This document shows, piece by piece, positions 1 through 12,347 of a DNA stretch of 64,000 bases. The translations under genes were made by a program, and so were the position numbers. How positions within the stretch are numbered: the first letter of the stretch is position 1; every line of letters starts with the position of its first letter. The notes beneath the pieces are model-generated. The model did no database searches, had not been told where the DNA came from, and saw only the letters and a list, made by a program, of their open reading frames with translations. The DNA comes from Nepenthes gracilis (lineage: Eukaryota; Streptophyta; Magnoliopsida; Caryophyllales; Nepenthaceae), in assembly GCA_033239525.1 (NCBI GenBank), contig BSYO01000005.1:1646001-1710000 (forward strand), in the 5' to 3' direction.

Positions 1-515
1 AGAAAATCCAGAAGGGTATCAGTTTAGAAGATTTTATGAGTATGTATGATATCAGGTGGTTATATAGGAGCCATTTTTGTACAGAAAATATTAATTTTAT
101 TGGTAAGGACAAATTTTATAGGGAGAATAAAATATTTTTCAAATTTACTCAATATATGCGTCTGTATTGAAAGAGAAAAGAAGTTACACTTGGCAATTTT
201 TCTTTCTAAGTGTGAAAAATAGAGAGAGTGAAAAATAGTAAAGAAAGGAGAGAGAGAATTGTGAGTGAAAATAAAGTGTGTTATTTATATTACTTGTAAT
301 CCGTTCTTTAATTTTTGTCTCTTGTGCCTGCATAATCGTGGAAAAATTATTCCCAACCTCACATAGTGAAATTGGTTTAGCGGATTGATTGTCCCATAGT
401 TTTTCTCTTATTTGAGAAGGATTTTCTATATAAAACTCGTGTGTTTATTTTCTTCTTCCTCATTTCCTTTTCTGTGTCTGTTTGCAGCGGTAATCGGACA
501 TTATCTACCCCGACA
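1..515 (+). repeat. 5' LTR of copia element 1 (partial)
   Basis: Base 1 corresponds to about position 355 of the LTR, judged by alignment with the 3' LTR near 4903. It ends in CGACA immediately before the primer-binding site. Confidence 0.85.
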
Positions 516-517
516 AG

Positions 518-530
518 TGGTATCAGAGAT
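518..530 (+). other. Primer-binding site, initiator tRNA-Met type
   Basis: TGGTATCAGAGAT lies two bases after the LTR end. It is complementary to the 3' end of plant initiator tRNA-Met, the usual primer of copia elements; the canonical site continues GAGC, so the end has drifted. Confidence 0.8.
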
Positions 531-550
531 AGGTTGAGAACGCTATCTAA

Positions 551-3500
551 ATGGTGTCGTCGTCTTCGAAGAATCTGTCGTTTAATGTGGTGCAGTTCAA
601 CGGATAGGGTAATTTCATCATCTGGGAAGAGATAATGAAGAATATTCTAATCAGAAAAGGAACAGTGAAGGCGCTGAAGAAGAAGGATGGGAAGGCTGAA
701 AATCTAATCAAAGATGAATGACAATATAAAAAAGACATAGCCAACTGTACTATCAAACTATACCTGACGAACGACACGCTCCAAGAAGTCCTCGATCTAA
801 CTGATCCGACGAAGATTTGGGAGAAGTTGGAAAATAGATATAAGTTCAAATCTTTGGCAAGCAAGCTACATATAAAGAAGTAATTTTATGGATGTGGCTG
901 TCAGAAGGTGGGAGGTTTGAAAAGTATTAGGACTAGTTTAACAGAATATTAACACAGATGTCCGCTCTTGATAAGGAGATCAAGGAGGAGGACAACGTGT
1001 TGATACTACTAATACCTTTATCAGCCTCTTATGATCACATCGTCACAACTTTATTGTTTAGAAAGGATACACTAAAATTAGACTAGGTTATTACTTCCTT
1101 ACTCATGAATGAGTCAAGGCAGTTATAAGAGATCTCAAAATTTTTCTCATTCTGAGGTACTTGTGACCGAGTCTATGGGATTGAGTAGATAACACAACCA
1201 GAAATCTCGAGAGAATGGCTGCAGCAAATCACGGTCAAAGTATCGAAATCTTAAGTGTGATCACTGTGACAAGAAGAGCCACATCAAAAAGCACTATTTT
1301 AAATGGAAGCGTGAAATTGCAAAAAATGATAAATGAGATAACGGACGAGGAGAGGAAACGTCATCGATCTTAGTGGTTACAGGAGGTTCCCTCTTGTTGA
1401 CATGTGAAGAAAATGTGGCAAGCCTGACAGACCATGAGGCCGGTTGGGTGGTTGACTCTGGCGCTTCTCTAGATGTTATGTCCAGAAGATGATTGTTCAC
1501 ATCTTATACTTTAGGAAACTTTGGAATGATAAGGATGAAAAATGAATGGACATCCCCAATTATTGGCAGAGGTGATGTTGTTCTACTCACCAATAATGGG
1601 ACGAAATTGATGTTGAATGATGTACGTCATATCCCTGACATTCGGCTAAATATAATCACATCCGGTTGGCTGGATGATGAAGGTTACTGTAATACCTTCT
1701 GTAAAGGTAGGTAGAAACTGACTAGAGGATCTCTTGTTGTGACAAGAGAAAAAAAGTGCTCCGACTTATACGTGATGAAGGCTTGTGTAGTGGCCGAAGA
1801 AGTGAATGCCGCAATTAGTAGGGAGTCTGAGGACTTGCGATACAGAAAATTTGGCCATATGAGTGAACGTGGATTATGTCATTTGACCAGGAAGTACCTT
1901 ATCTCCGAAGTAAAGGAGGATGGATTGAGGACGTATCTTCATGGTTTGGCTGGCAAGCAAATGAGAGTCTCATTCCATAGGGACTCAATCTTTATAAAGA
2001 CGGAAATGTTTAATCTCATCCACACAAATGTGTGTGGACCATTCAAGGAGAAGTTATTTGGTGGAACCCAATATTTTGTTTCCTTTATTGACAATTATTT
2101 CAGAAAGTTATGGGTTTACCCACTGAAGATCAAGGACCAAGTCCTTGATACATTTGAGCAGTTTCGTGTTTTAATTGAGAGTCAGACGGAAAAAAAACTG
2201 AAGGCTGTCCGAAGTGATAATGGCGGCGAGTACATAGGGCCTTTTGATATCTACTGTCGGTTACATGGTATTAGAAATCAGAAAACACCATCAAAGATAC
2301 CATAGTTGAACGGAGTGGCCGAACGGAGGAACCGCACACTTTTGAAAAGAGTACGATGTATACTTTCTGAAATCAAACTTCCTATATCTTTTTAGGCCGA
2401 AGCACTGATGACGGCGATCTACGTCATTAATAAGTCGCCCAATAAACCCTTGAAGGGTGAATTGCCGGACAAGATATGGTCGGGTAATGAGCCATCTTAT
2501 GACCATCTACGAGTATTTGGATGTAAAACCTTTATTCATATTCTAAAGGATGAAAGGACCAAGTTGGAGCCAATGACGATATAGTACGTCTTTCTAGGTT
2601 ATGAGAAAGATGAGTTGGGCTACAAATTTTATAATCAAGCTGAGAGAAAACTTATCCGGTCTAAGGACATGACCTTTGTTGATGATGAAACAAATGAGAA
2701 TACTGGTAAGAAGGTCGAGCCTGATGTTAACCGAACGAATAAGGTAAGTATTGAAATTATTCATCCAGATACTCTGTGAGACGAGGGCACTGGCCTTAAT
2801 GTAGTTGAAAACAGTAATGAGGCTATGACGGTACCGGACGAGGACTGAGAAAAAGTTATTTCTCATCCGGCCGATGACGTTCCTATCAGACAATTCTTAC
2901 GAAACAGACGGTCGCCCGTTCGTCTATCTCCTAGTGAGTATGTCCTAATCACTGATACCGGAGAGTTTGAGACATTTAAAGAGATTATGGAGGATGAGAA
3001 TAAGGAGAGCTGGCTAGAAGCCATAAAAGATAAAATTAGGTCTATTCATAAAAAGTACACCTTTGATTTCGCCAAGTTATCTAAAGAAAAGAGGGCCTTA
3101 AAGAATAAATGGGTCTTTCATTTGAAAACGGATGAGAATACCACGTAACCGAGGTATAAGGTATATCTAGTGGTAAAAAAACTTTAGTCAACGAAAGGGT
3201 ATTAATTTTGATGAGATTTTTATTCCAGTGATGAAGATGTCATCCATAAAGGTTGTGTTGGGCTTGGCTACTACCCATAATCTTAAGGTGGAGCAAATGG
3301 ATGCCCGGACGGCTTTTCTCCATCGTAAATTTGAGAAGAAAATTTACATAAAACAGTCGGAAGGGTTCAAGGTTAAGAGGAAAGAATGACTTATCTGTCG
3401 TCTAAGGAAAAGCTTCTACGGATTGAAGTAGGCTCCTAGACAGTGGTACAAAAAGTTTAAATCTGTTATGGTTAATCAAGGGTACCAGCGGACTACTTAT

Positions 3501-4538
3501 GGTCACTATATATTTATATAGAGGTTTTTTTAAAATGATTTTGTTATCATTCTCTTGTACGTGGATAACATGATGATTGCTGGATAAAATGGTACTCGGA
3601 TAAAGGAGTTAAATGAGCAACTTGGGCGGTCGTTTGCCATGAAGGATCTGGAGTCGGCGAAATAAATTCTTGGCGTCAGAATTGTCCGTGACCGAGAAGT
3701 AAGAAAATTGTGGCTGTCTCGAGAGAGCTGCATTAAAAAAGTACTTCAATGATTCAATATGGACAAATCTAAACATGTGAGCATACCGTTGACAAACCAC
3801 CACAGGCTAAACACTCGTCAGTGTCCGTCCCCAGAGGAAGAGAAGGCATACATGAGGGGCGTTTTCTATTCTTTAATTGTGGGAAGCCTAATGTATACTA
3901 TTGTATGCACAATGCCAGACATAACATATACTGTTAACACAATCAATCGGTTTTGATCAAACACAAGAAAGGAGTACTGGTTTACGGTTAAGTAAATCAT
4001 GAGATACATTCAAAGAACTTTCAAGAGGTGCCCGTATCTTAAAAGTGACGAGCCTTAATAGGTGGGCTACTCGGACGTTGATATGACCGGAGACAATGAC
4101 TCCCATAAGTCTACCTCAAGATACTTAGTGTGGTTTGCTGGAGGTACAATTTCTTAACAATCCAAACTGCAGAAGTGCGTCGCCCTTTCAACTATTGAGG
4201 TCGAGTACATCGAAATGACAGAAACTTGTAAAGAGATGTTGTGGATGAGAAAGTTCATTCAATAATTGGCTCTCAAATAGAAAAAGTATGAGGTATTTTA
4301 TGACAGTTAGAGTATCATACATCTCTATAAGAACTCCTCATTCCATTCTAGATCGAAACATATTGACGTTTGATACCTTTAGGTGTGAGACATGCTTTAA
4401 GACAGTCTGCTATCACTGGCGAAGGTTGATATTGAAGAAAATAAGGCTGATATGATGATCAAGATTTTATCAAATGGTAAAAATAAAGCTTGCTGCAATT
4501 TGGTTGGGTTGACAGATATTATTTTCTCATGGTCGTGA
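551..4538 (+). pseudogene. gag-pol relic of copia element 1
   Basis: The frame starts at ATG 551 (MVSSSSKNLSF) and its end aligns with the TGA at 4536-4538. In order: gag; a zinc knuckle at 1257-1298 whose last Cys is replaced by Tyr; protease with the intact VDSGAS motif (1448-1465); integrase with GHMSERGL, HTNVCGPF (first catalytic Asp changed to Asn) and RSDNGGEY (about 1850-2240); the NGVAERRNRTL block near 2310 directly after a stop; reverse transcriptase with YVDNM in place of YVDDM (about 3557); and RNase H to the end. Many in-frame stops occur, for example TAG after QFNG near 597 and TGA near 718. It cannot make a functional polyprotein. Confidence 0.87.
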
Positions 4539-4547
4539 GGGAAAGTT

Positions 4548-5385
4548 TATCGGGGGTCGCTCTCATGTGAAAATCCTTGTGACTGGAGGATTTGGATGGA
4601 CCACGTGGACCTTGTGTGCTACTATGGTCCACAAACATGTTCGTTGAAGAGTCTGCAGACTATGCACAGGATAAATTGAAAGAATTTCGGTCAACATAGT
4701 TGACCGAAAATCATTGAATGGGTAATAATAACAGATCAATTTTTTGACCGGCTAAAAACATGGTCTGCGTAGCATTACTGAAGGATCTCAAAAGGACAAC
4801 CGACCAGTCAATTAAGGTATTGACCGACCATGTAGAGAGGACGGTCAACAGGGAGTTTATTGGTCTTATGAAGAACGCGGACGATGGAATATTGGCCGTC
4901 CACCAGAGAATCTAAAAGAGTGCCAACTCAGCAGATTTTATGAGCATGTGTAATCTTATGCGATTATATAGGAGTTATTTTTATACAAAGTATATTCATA
5001 TTATTGATAATGACAGATTTTGTTGAGGGAATAGAATATTCTTCAGATATACTCAATATATGTGTCTGTATTTAAAGGAAAAAAAATATAGACTTGGCGA
5101 TTTTTCTTTCTTAGTGTGAAAAACTAAGAGAATAAAAAACAGTGAAGAAAGGAGGGAGAGGATTGTGAGCGAAAATAAAATATATTCTTTGTATTGCTTG
5201 TACTCTGTTTTTTAATTTTTTACTCTTGTACTTGTATAATCGCGAAAAAATTTATTTTCAATCTCACATAATAAAATTGGTTTAGCAGACTAATCGTTCC
5301 ATAATTTGTCCTTTATTTGAGAAAAATTTTTTACGTAAAATTTATGTATTTATTTTCTTTATCCTCATTTTCTTTTCAGTGTTGA
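4548..5385 (+). repeat. 3' LTR of copia element 1
   Basis: Begins TATCGGGGG after the purine tract, where the related element has TGTTGGTGA, so the terminal TGTTG is mutated. It contains a perfect 11-bp inverted repeat around 3 nt, TTTCGGTCAAC-ATA-GTTGACCGAAA (4685-4709), and further W-box cores to about 4860. It matches the 5' LTR remnant along the shared part. Confidence 0.82.
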
Positions 5386-5390
5386 CATTC

Positions 5391-5487
5391 TTGATACGTA
5401 ATTTTTTATCAGCAATTTCACGTGTTAGCCCCTTCATATTTTGCCGAAAGATAAGCTATTATCTTTTGTGATTTTGAGGGTTTTCTT
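5391..5487. other. Short unassigned spacer
   Basis: About 100 bp between the eroded end of copia element 1 and the start of duplication copy A. Nothing recognisable. Confidence 0.4.
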
Positions 5488-6244
5488 GGGTGTTGGGCCA
5501 TCTTAGGGTTGGTGCGTCTTGTTTTTTTCTTCCTATACTTTGACAGTGTGTGAAATTTTCTATACATTTTTGTTTTTATGTTACACAAATTATTAATTCT
5601 TTATTAAATTACTTTATACAAGTAAGTAGTATGATAGATCTACATTTAATATAGTGGGAGGAGAATTTTTTTCTCAATGACATTTTTGAATTAATGATAG
5701 GACTGATAAAAAAATAATTGTTTTAGTAAAATAAAAGATTAAATTATAGGATACTAAAAATTAATCATTTAACAATTTATTAAATATGTTCTGATATTAT
5801 ATTCCATAATTCTAACATGTTCAATATAGTCTATTGAATTATAAGGCTTTATGGCAACAATCCACGACACAATAAAAGTTATAGTTATACATTACCCTAA
5901 TTAGAAATTTAATTATTGGTTCATGATTATAGTATAAAAATCTGAAATGATTCGAACCTAAATTGACTTGAAAATTGAACCAATGCAAATCTACTTAATT
6001 CAAAATATCTAGAATTTGAAACAAAGCCGATTTTTAAAACTAACACAAACTCTAAGTATAACTTAGGTTTAAACACATCTCCTATCAACTCAAAATAATC
6101 TAAAACTCTAACTATTTGCATCAAACCAAACTTGGCAAACGTGAAAGTAACCCAAGACAAATTAAAGAAATGATAATTTATTTGTTAACAAATTTGACCA
6201 ATTCTAAGCTATCATAAAATTTATTACCTATCTAATATGACATT

Positions 6245-7213
6245 TGTTGCGTTACAGGTCCATGGTTGTAAATGACGGATTATGGGGCATTTGGACTATC
6301 GTCCTGAAGTGATCTTGAAGGTCCGATCTTCGTCTCTGTAAACTTGAGACTTATAATCAACTAACAAATAAAAGGCCAAAAGCCCAAATGAAATTTTTTG
6401 ACGAAAATATTGAAACACTCAAATCGACAAACTTTTATTGATAAAAAATAAAGGGTTATGCACGCTTAGAGATACGCGGGAGTATGTTGTGAGCGTCACG
6501 AAAGCGCGTGAATGTAAGAATAGGAGATTGATGGGCGGATGAGGGAAGCACAGCTCGGAATACTGTGATGTGGAGTGGCTAATCCTGACCACTTTTGTGT
6601 TACGGAGAAAAGCGGTAGCTGGCTATATTTATGAGAGCTTGCGCATGTAAGGCGTATGTCTAGTGCCCATTTTTGCTATTTCTCTCGGTGAGTCGATTGG
6701 TCGGCCGGCCGAAGTAGGATGCGAGGATCCTCTTTCCAAAGCTTGCTCTCAGTGCCTTGGAAGTTCTCTTTGTGATCTCCTCTCTTTTTCTCCCCTCTCT
6801 CCCTGTGTGAACAAGAGGGGAATTTATAGCCTCCTCGATTGGAGCCCTTGGCGTGAGAATCCTTCTTACAAGAATCCGTTGACCGCCTGGCCAGCACACC
6901 CGTGTGCCGTGTGTCGATTGTCACTTGTGATGGCGGGTAGACTGCCGTTGGACGTCAGAGGCACGCTTAGTTCGCTTAATTACTTTGGATTGGTCGGAGA
7001 GTTGCGAGTAGCGGCGCATGTCGCGGTGGCGTGACCTTCCCGTTGGCTTGCTTTTCTTTGCTGTCATGGCATTAATGAGTGTAGACAATTCCCTGGCAGC
7101 AGCGTCCGCTACATCACGTAGGTTATTTACGGATATGGGCCGAACTTTGTAGTGTGGGCGGTGCTCCTGAATTGGGCTAGGAATATTTTGGGCCTTCATA
7201 GCCGGACCCAACA
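6245..7213 (-). mobile_element. Solo LTR in duplication copy A
   Basis: Plus-strand ends TGTTG...CAACA, flanked by ACATT and ACCTT (4 of 5 bases, an aged 5-bp target-site duplication). Promoter direction is minus: CTATAAAT at 6829-6822, then about 400 bp downstream the CTTGAGCGTCGGAG-like motif (plus-strand 6414-6425, degraded). No internal region or second LTR flanks it. It is rich in CpG compared with its surroundings. Confidence 0.7.
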
Positions 7214-7779
7214 ACCTTAAATAATTTTAATTAAATATTCATAATTCAAAAACTCATTATTCTGCTGTGATGAGCTAACATTAAAAACCCATACCTAGTT
7301 GGAATTATAAACTATAACTAGTCTTCATAAAATCATATCTATTAACAATTGTCGATTAGCAATACAACAATAAACTTGAGTTTGAAAGGCCAACTTATAA
7401 CGAATTTGATTATTCTTTTAGACCCAATTAATTTTATAATTTTAAATTTTAATTTTTACTGTAACTTAACCATAAATATATCTAGTTTAAACACACATTC
7501 ACATCCTTTTTCTAAAGAGAATGACAGTACATTCACATCACTTTTAAAAGTAAATCTTAAAAGCATGGTCAATGTTTGTGCATTGCTTTTATAAATCAGG
7601 GCTGTGTATTTCACGACTCCTCCACATCCTTATTTGCAAAAGGGCTTTACCCATCATACAAGGAATCCGTTTCATACTAATTAATTAATTAATCAATTAT
7701 GGGGGTGACTGAACAAATTAAATTTTAATAATTGCCGTGATATAAAAACGATAAATATTTTTATTATTTGTGTGGATAG

Positions 7780-7970
7780 ACGGGTAAGATTTATAGTTGG
7801 TGGGGACAGTGTGTCTGCCGTGGAGCCTGCAACGTACGGCTCTTCCGCTTCTTCCGTCATTAAATGCTTATTGCATCGGGTATCGTGTCGAAGAAGCTTG
7901 CGATCAGCTTCCGCAAAATATTTCGAGTTTCCCGCCAAAACACGGCCCGCACATTGACCGTCCTTTTCGT
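7780..7970. other. GC-rich island inside copy A (repeated at about 13902-14095)
   Basis: A locally GC-rich stretch in AT-rich DNA. Short open frames exist on both strands but none matches a family I recognise. The copy in B differs by an extra C that breaks the plus frame, arguing against coding. Confidence 0.35.
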
Positions 7971-8307
7971 ATTTATTTAATTTATTTTCCAATAAAATAT
8001 TGGAGAGTCACCTTCGGCTTCAGCTAATTTTTAGAGATCCTCGTTTAATATCAGACCATATTATATATTCATTTATTAGTAATTTGGATTAGTTAAATTC
8101 AAGTGTGTATAAAATATATATTTAAATATATCATAGTCTTAGCTATCAAATTAAAAACTTTGATATCAAATATAAAAAAAATTAAAAAATGCTGACACGA
8201 CTCCATTTTCTCACCTACTGTTGTTTGAATTTTGAACAACTTAACTGCGCTAACGGCTAATGTTCTGTGCAGCTCGGCTCACCTTTTGTTGGGTTGGAGA
8301 TATCTTC

Positions 8308-8473
8308 ATCTCTTAAAAAAATATACGTTATTTTTTAGTATTTATTTTAAAATAAATAAGAATAATTTAATAATTAATTTTTTTATATTTTAAAAAATAA
8401 TTCAATATAATTATTTATTTAAAATTAATCTCTTAAATTTTTTTAAAAAATGAGCTCTATTTTTTTAAGAGAT
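8308..8473. mobile_element. Foldback/MITE candidate in copy A
   Basis: A 16-bp perfect inverted repeat, ATCTCTTAAAAAAATA at 8308 and its complement ending at 8473, encloses AT-rich DNA that is itself partly palindromic. The size (166 bp) fits a MITE. No clear target-site duplication was found. Confidence 0.5.
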
Positions 8474-11125
8474 AGTCCCTCCTCCTAAAGGCTAAATAAA
8501 ATAGAATTAGTGACAAATAATTAAGAATTTATTAACATATATAAGTATTATAATTTTATATATTTTAATTATGTTTTATTAAATAAGTTATTTTTTTGAA
8601 TTAATATGGTTTTAATTAAAGGATAATATTTATATAATTAAAAATTAGCTTTTTTTAAATAATAAAATTATCTATTATAATTACATATATAAAGAATGCA
8701 GTTTTTTAACATAAGGCAAGTTACAGTTTCTTAGGCATTTAGCCTTCAAATTTAAAATTCCTTAACTTCCCATTTTATTTTTCCTGAATATGAAAGTTCA
8801 GCCTTTTATAAAAATTACTAACCATCCTCTTCATAAAATTTTTACTACTCTCACAAAGATTGAGATATAAATATTCGAAAATAGAAATCAGTTTTAAGTT
8901 GTTTTTTTTTTTTAAAAAAAAAGCCCAATCGTAGATTTATATATGATATAGTATTTCATTTTACACTCTGTATTGTGAAATAATGTAATGTTTAATTCAT
9001 CTCTCGCCACACTTGCGCATCGCACTTTAATTTTGCTTGAACAACATTTGTTTAAGTATGATTTTAGGTATTAACATCTTTGTGTTGATATTTTGTATAT
9101 TATTACAAAATTATCATCATAATATTACTTATATAATAAATTTTTTAATGTTCACAATCGTGTCCTGACTAGAATATTTGCTAGATGTATAATTGTTTCA
9201 TTAAACTTAATTGCGTATCTCATGTTTTAACTCAATGATTTTGCTACATTATGTGTTACATTTGACTAGTCACACCATGTTATGATTGGTTCGGAGGTTC
9301 ACCATTTTTATGTGATTGAGTAAGTTAAAATGATTAATTAGCAACATTGGTTAAACAAATGTTAATAAATTCATTTAAAATTAAAAAATATATCATTTTT
9401 TTATTTCTAAGTGAAAGAAAATCACGTAATAATTCATAAATGTGTTGCGATTATAACCAAATTTAGATTATAATAACATAATTTATGTTTATGTTTCTTG
9501 ACAAGTTTGTTTATACAAAGCGTTAATTTACAATATTTTCTTATTATTTGAGTTTTTATTTTTATTTTATTTACTTGTTTGTCTTTTCACACGATAATAG
9601 AACTAATTTTTCAGAATAATTTGAATAAGTTTAACTTTTAATAGGATCTTATATTACCCCTCTTAGTGGAGAAATATATTATTATAACTAATTCAAATAG
9701 TGTGAAAAAAAGGTACACTTCGAACTCATGGAAACAATCGAATAGATTAAATATTATATTTAGCAAATAATATTAACTTAATATTTTTTGGAAATTAATA
9801 ATGCTAGGTTTTTTTAAAATTATTGAAATTTATTTTTGTTCTGTAAATAAGTTTCTTATGAGGATACTAATGACCCAGCTAACCACCATAAAGTTTGATA
9901 ATAGTCATAGGATGCATGAATATATTTTAGAAATAACAAATCTAGATGCCAAACTCAAGGCTGTTTAGTATGGAAGTGAACGAGTGCAATACAAGTTTTC
10001 AAAATATAATTTAATACATTAATAATTAATTCGATGTGATAAAATTTGATAAAAAAATTTTAATTCGATTGAAAAAATTAAATATAGAGTAGTTTGAGAG
10101 GAAATGTAACATGTATCCATGAGTGTGTTTTAGATTGTAATACATAATACATATTTATTATAATATCACAACGTTTGACATGTATCTAATAAGCATTTTT
10201 ACGTAAGCAAAAAATAGCCGTCAAGCCTAGTTTGTGTATGATTGATGTATGTCGCCTCTTATTAAAATAATTTTTAGCTTTTCTTTTTAGTGCATTTCTT
10301 ATAAAATTTTACGAGAAAATAGAAAAAAGAATGGAAAGAGAGAGAGAATTAGAAAGCCAATTTGTAATGATTTTGAACAATTCTTAATAAATTTAAATTA
10401 AGATAAATATATTAAACTTATTCCTTTATCTGTTATTAAATTTAAAAAACATATATAATAATTTTATGCATACATATGATAATTTTATTTTTTTAATATA
10501 ATATTATATGCATAGTAGATTTGCTTCAATTTTATGATATTTAAAGGTTTGAGTCTTAGTTTAAACATGTTATTTTAAAATTTTAAAAAAATTATTCCTA
10601 CATACCTCTTTTAAATAAGTATATGTGAGAACTTTTGTTGTGATCAGACCTAATTTATGACCTGCCTAGAATTAACCATATAAAAAAGTTAAATTATAAG
10701 TAATTTTTATAAATATATCATAGAATATAATATTTTATTAAATAATAAACTTCTTAAAATATGAGATAAGGTAATGTCAATAATATAAAAATTTTCTAAA
10801 AACATAGTTTTGATAAAAATATTCAAAAGCTAACAACCAATAAAGAAGCCACAATAATCTCTTGTCATGAAACTTTTAAATTTTAAAATTGTCTCTACTC
10901 TAAAATCTTAACAGTAAATACACAACCTATTCTAACCTACTATTAACCCCTACTTTGGAGACAATAAAAAAATAAGGGTTAATCAAATACCCAAATAAAT
11001 TTGATAATAACTAAATTTAAAATAGCATCTCAACTAAAAATATCAATATAAGTAAAATTAATAATAATATGAGATAAATTAATAATTATTTAAAATTTAA
11101 CTCTATATTGTAATTACGACTCAAA

Positions 11126-11584
11126 CGAAAAAGTGTATGCCTTTCTCTCTCTACAAAGCTTGCTCGTAATTTCTCTCAATACACACCTTTTTTCAAAGTT
11201 GCCACACACACACATATATATATACACGTCAGGATGCCGGCGTGGATTCTTGCTTGTGACGACAAACCCTTAATCATGACACTGCAGGCCACCATTGCCG
11301 GGCAGGTGGTGGGAAAAATGGCGTGAGATCACATGGCAGCCGCATGGCATGCGTGTCGATGACGCCCCGCCACTGCCTGAAAGCCGCTCCCACTGCAAGG
11401 CCCAATCGCAACAGTCTGTAAACGCCACCGCAGGCCCACGTGAGCAGAGTCCACGCCTACGACAATAGGCTCGCCGTCAGGTTCTGGACATTACCAAACA
11501 AGAGTCCTCGCCCAAAGACGCAAAGAGTACTGCCCATTCCTTCTCTGGAGTCCGCGGACATTCCACTCGGGAGTGACCCCAACA
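11126..11584. other. GC-rich spacer between duplication copies
   Basis: 459 bp found in neither copy. It starts AT-rich with a CA/TA microsatellite (about 11205-11228), then turns GC-rich with CCACGTG-type and GGCCCA-type short motifs. Open frames of 64-66 codons on both strands match nothing I know. It may be remnant element or promoter DNA. Confidence 0.5.
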
Positions 11585-12347
11585 GGGTGTTGGGCCATCT
11601 TAGGGTTGGTGCGTCTTGTTTTTTTCTTCCTATACTTTGACAGTGTGTGAAATTTTCTATACATTTTTGTTTTTATGTTACACAAATTATTAATTCTTTA
11701 TTAAATTACTTTATACAAGTAAGTAGTATGATAGATCTACATTTAATATAGTGGGAGGAGAATTTTTTTTTCTCAATGACATTTTTTGAATTAATGATAG
11801 GACTGATAAAAAAATAATTGTTTTAGTAAAATAAAAAGATTAAATTATAGGATACTAAAAAATTAATCATTTTAACAATTTATTAAATATGTTCTGATAT
11901 TATATTCCATAATTCTAACATGTTCAATATAGTCTATTGAATTATAAGGCTTTATGGCAACAATCCACGACACAATAAAAGTTATAGTTATACATTACCC
12001 TAATTAGAAATTTAATTATTGGTTCATGATTATAGTATAAAAATCTGAAATGATTCGAACCTAAATTGACTTGAAAATTGAACCAATGCAAATCTACTTA
12101 ATTCAAAATATCTAGAATTTGAAACAAAGCCGATTTTTAAAACTAACACAAACTCTAAGTATAACTTAGGTTTAAACACATCTCCTATCAACTCAAAATA
12201 ATCTAAAACTCTAACTATTTGCATCAAACCAAACTTGGCAAACGTGAAAGTAACCCAAGACAAATTAAAGAAATGATAATTTATTTGTTAACAAATTTGA
12301 CCAATTCTAAGCTATCATAAAATTTATTACCTATCTAATATGACATT

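Larger units (their letters stand above)
1..5390 (+). mobile_element. Ty1/copia element 1 (Tork-type), degenerate, 5' LTR cut by window edge
   Basis: Order: 5' LTR remnant (1-515), primer-binding site (518-530), gag-pol relic (551-4538), purine-rich tract (4536-4547) and 3' LTR (4548 to about 5385). Domain order PR-IN-RT-RNase H is that of Ty1/copia, and integrase and protease motifs look Tork/Tnt1-like. It is the same family as the element at 49641-55305. The 3' LTR is clear to about 5385 and then loses similarity to the 5' LTR, so its end is eroded. A target-site duplication cannot be tested because the left end lies outside the window. Confidence 0.88.
5488..11125 (+). repeat. Direct segmental duplication, copy A
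   Basis: Begins GGGTGTTGGGCC and ends TTACGACTCAAA; the same ends bound copy B (11585-17266). The outer parts are nearly identical, with differences mostly in homopolymer length. 8140-9995 is visibly more diverged, and the embedded LTR (6245-7213) is also diverged. No convincing gene lies inside: the open frames are short, and their conservation between copies only reflects the duplication. Apart from the LTR, a foldback element and a GC-rich island (about 7780-7970), the content is AT-rich unique-looking DNA. Confidence 0.92.

Noticed and set aside
5927..6160. 77-codon minus-strand frame, identical in both duplicate copies (also 12030-12263)
   Set aside because: Its perfect conservation only reflects the recent duplication. 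It is AT-rich, Phe/Leu-heavy, and has no domain or codon-bias signal.
7349..7594. Frame of 81 codons in copy A that is 112 codons in copy B
   Set aside because: A one-base difference changes the frame end, so there is no constraint on reading frame. Low-complexity composition.
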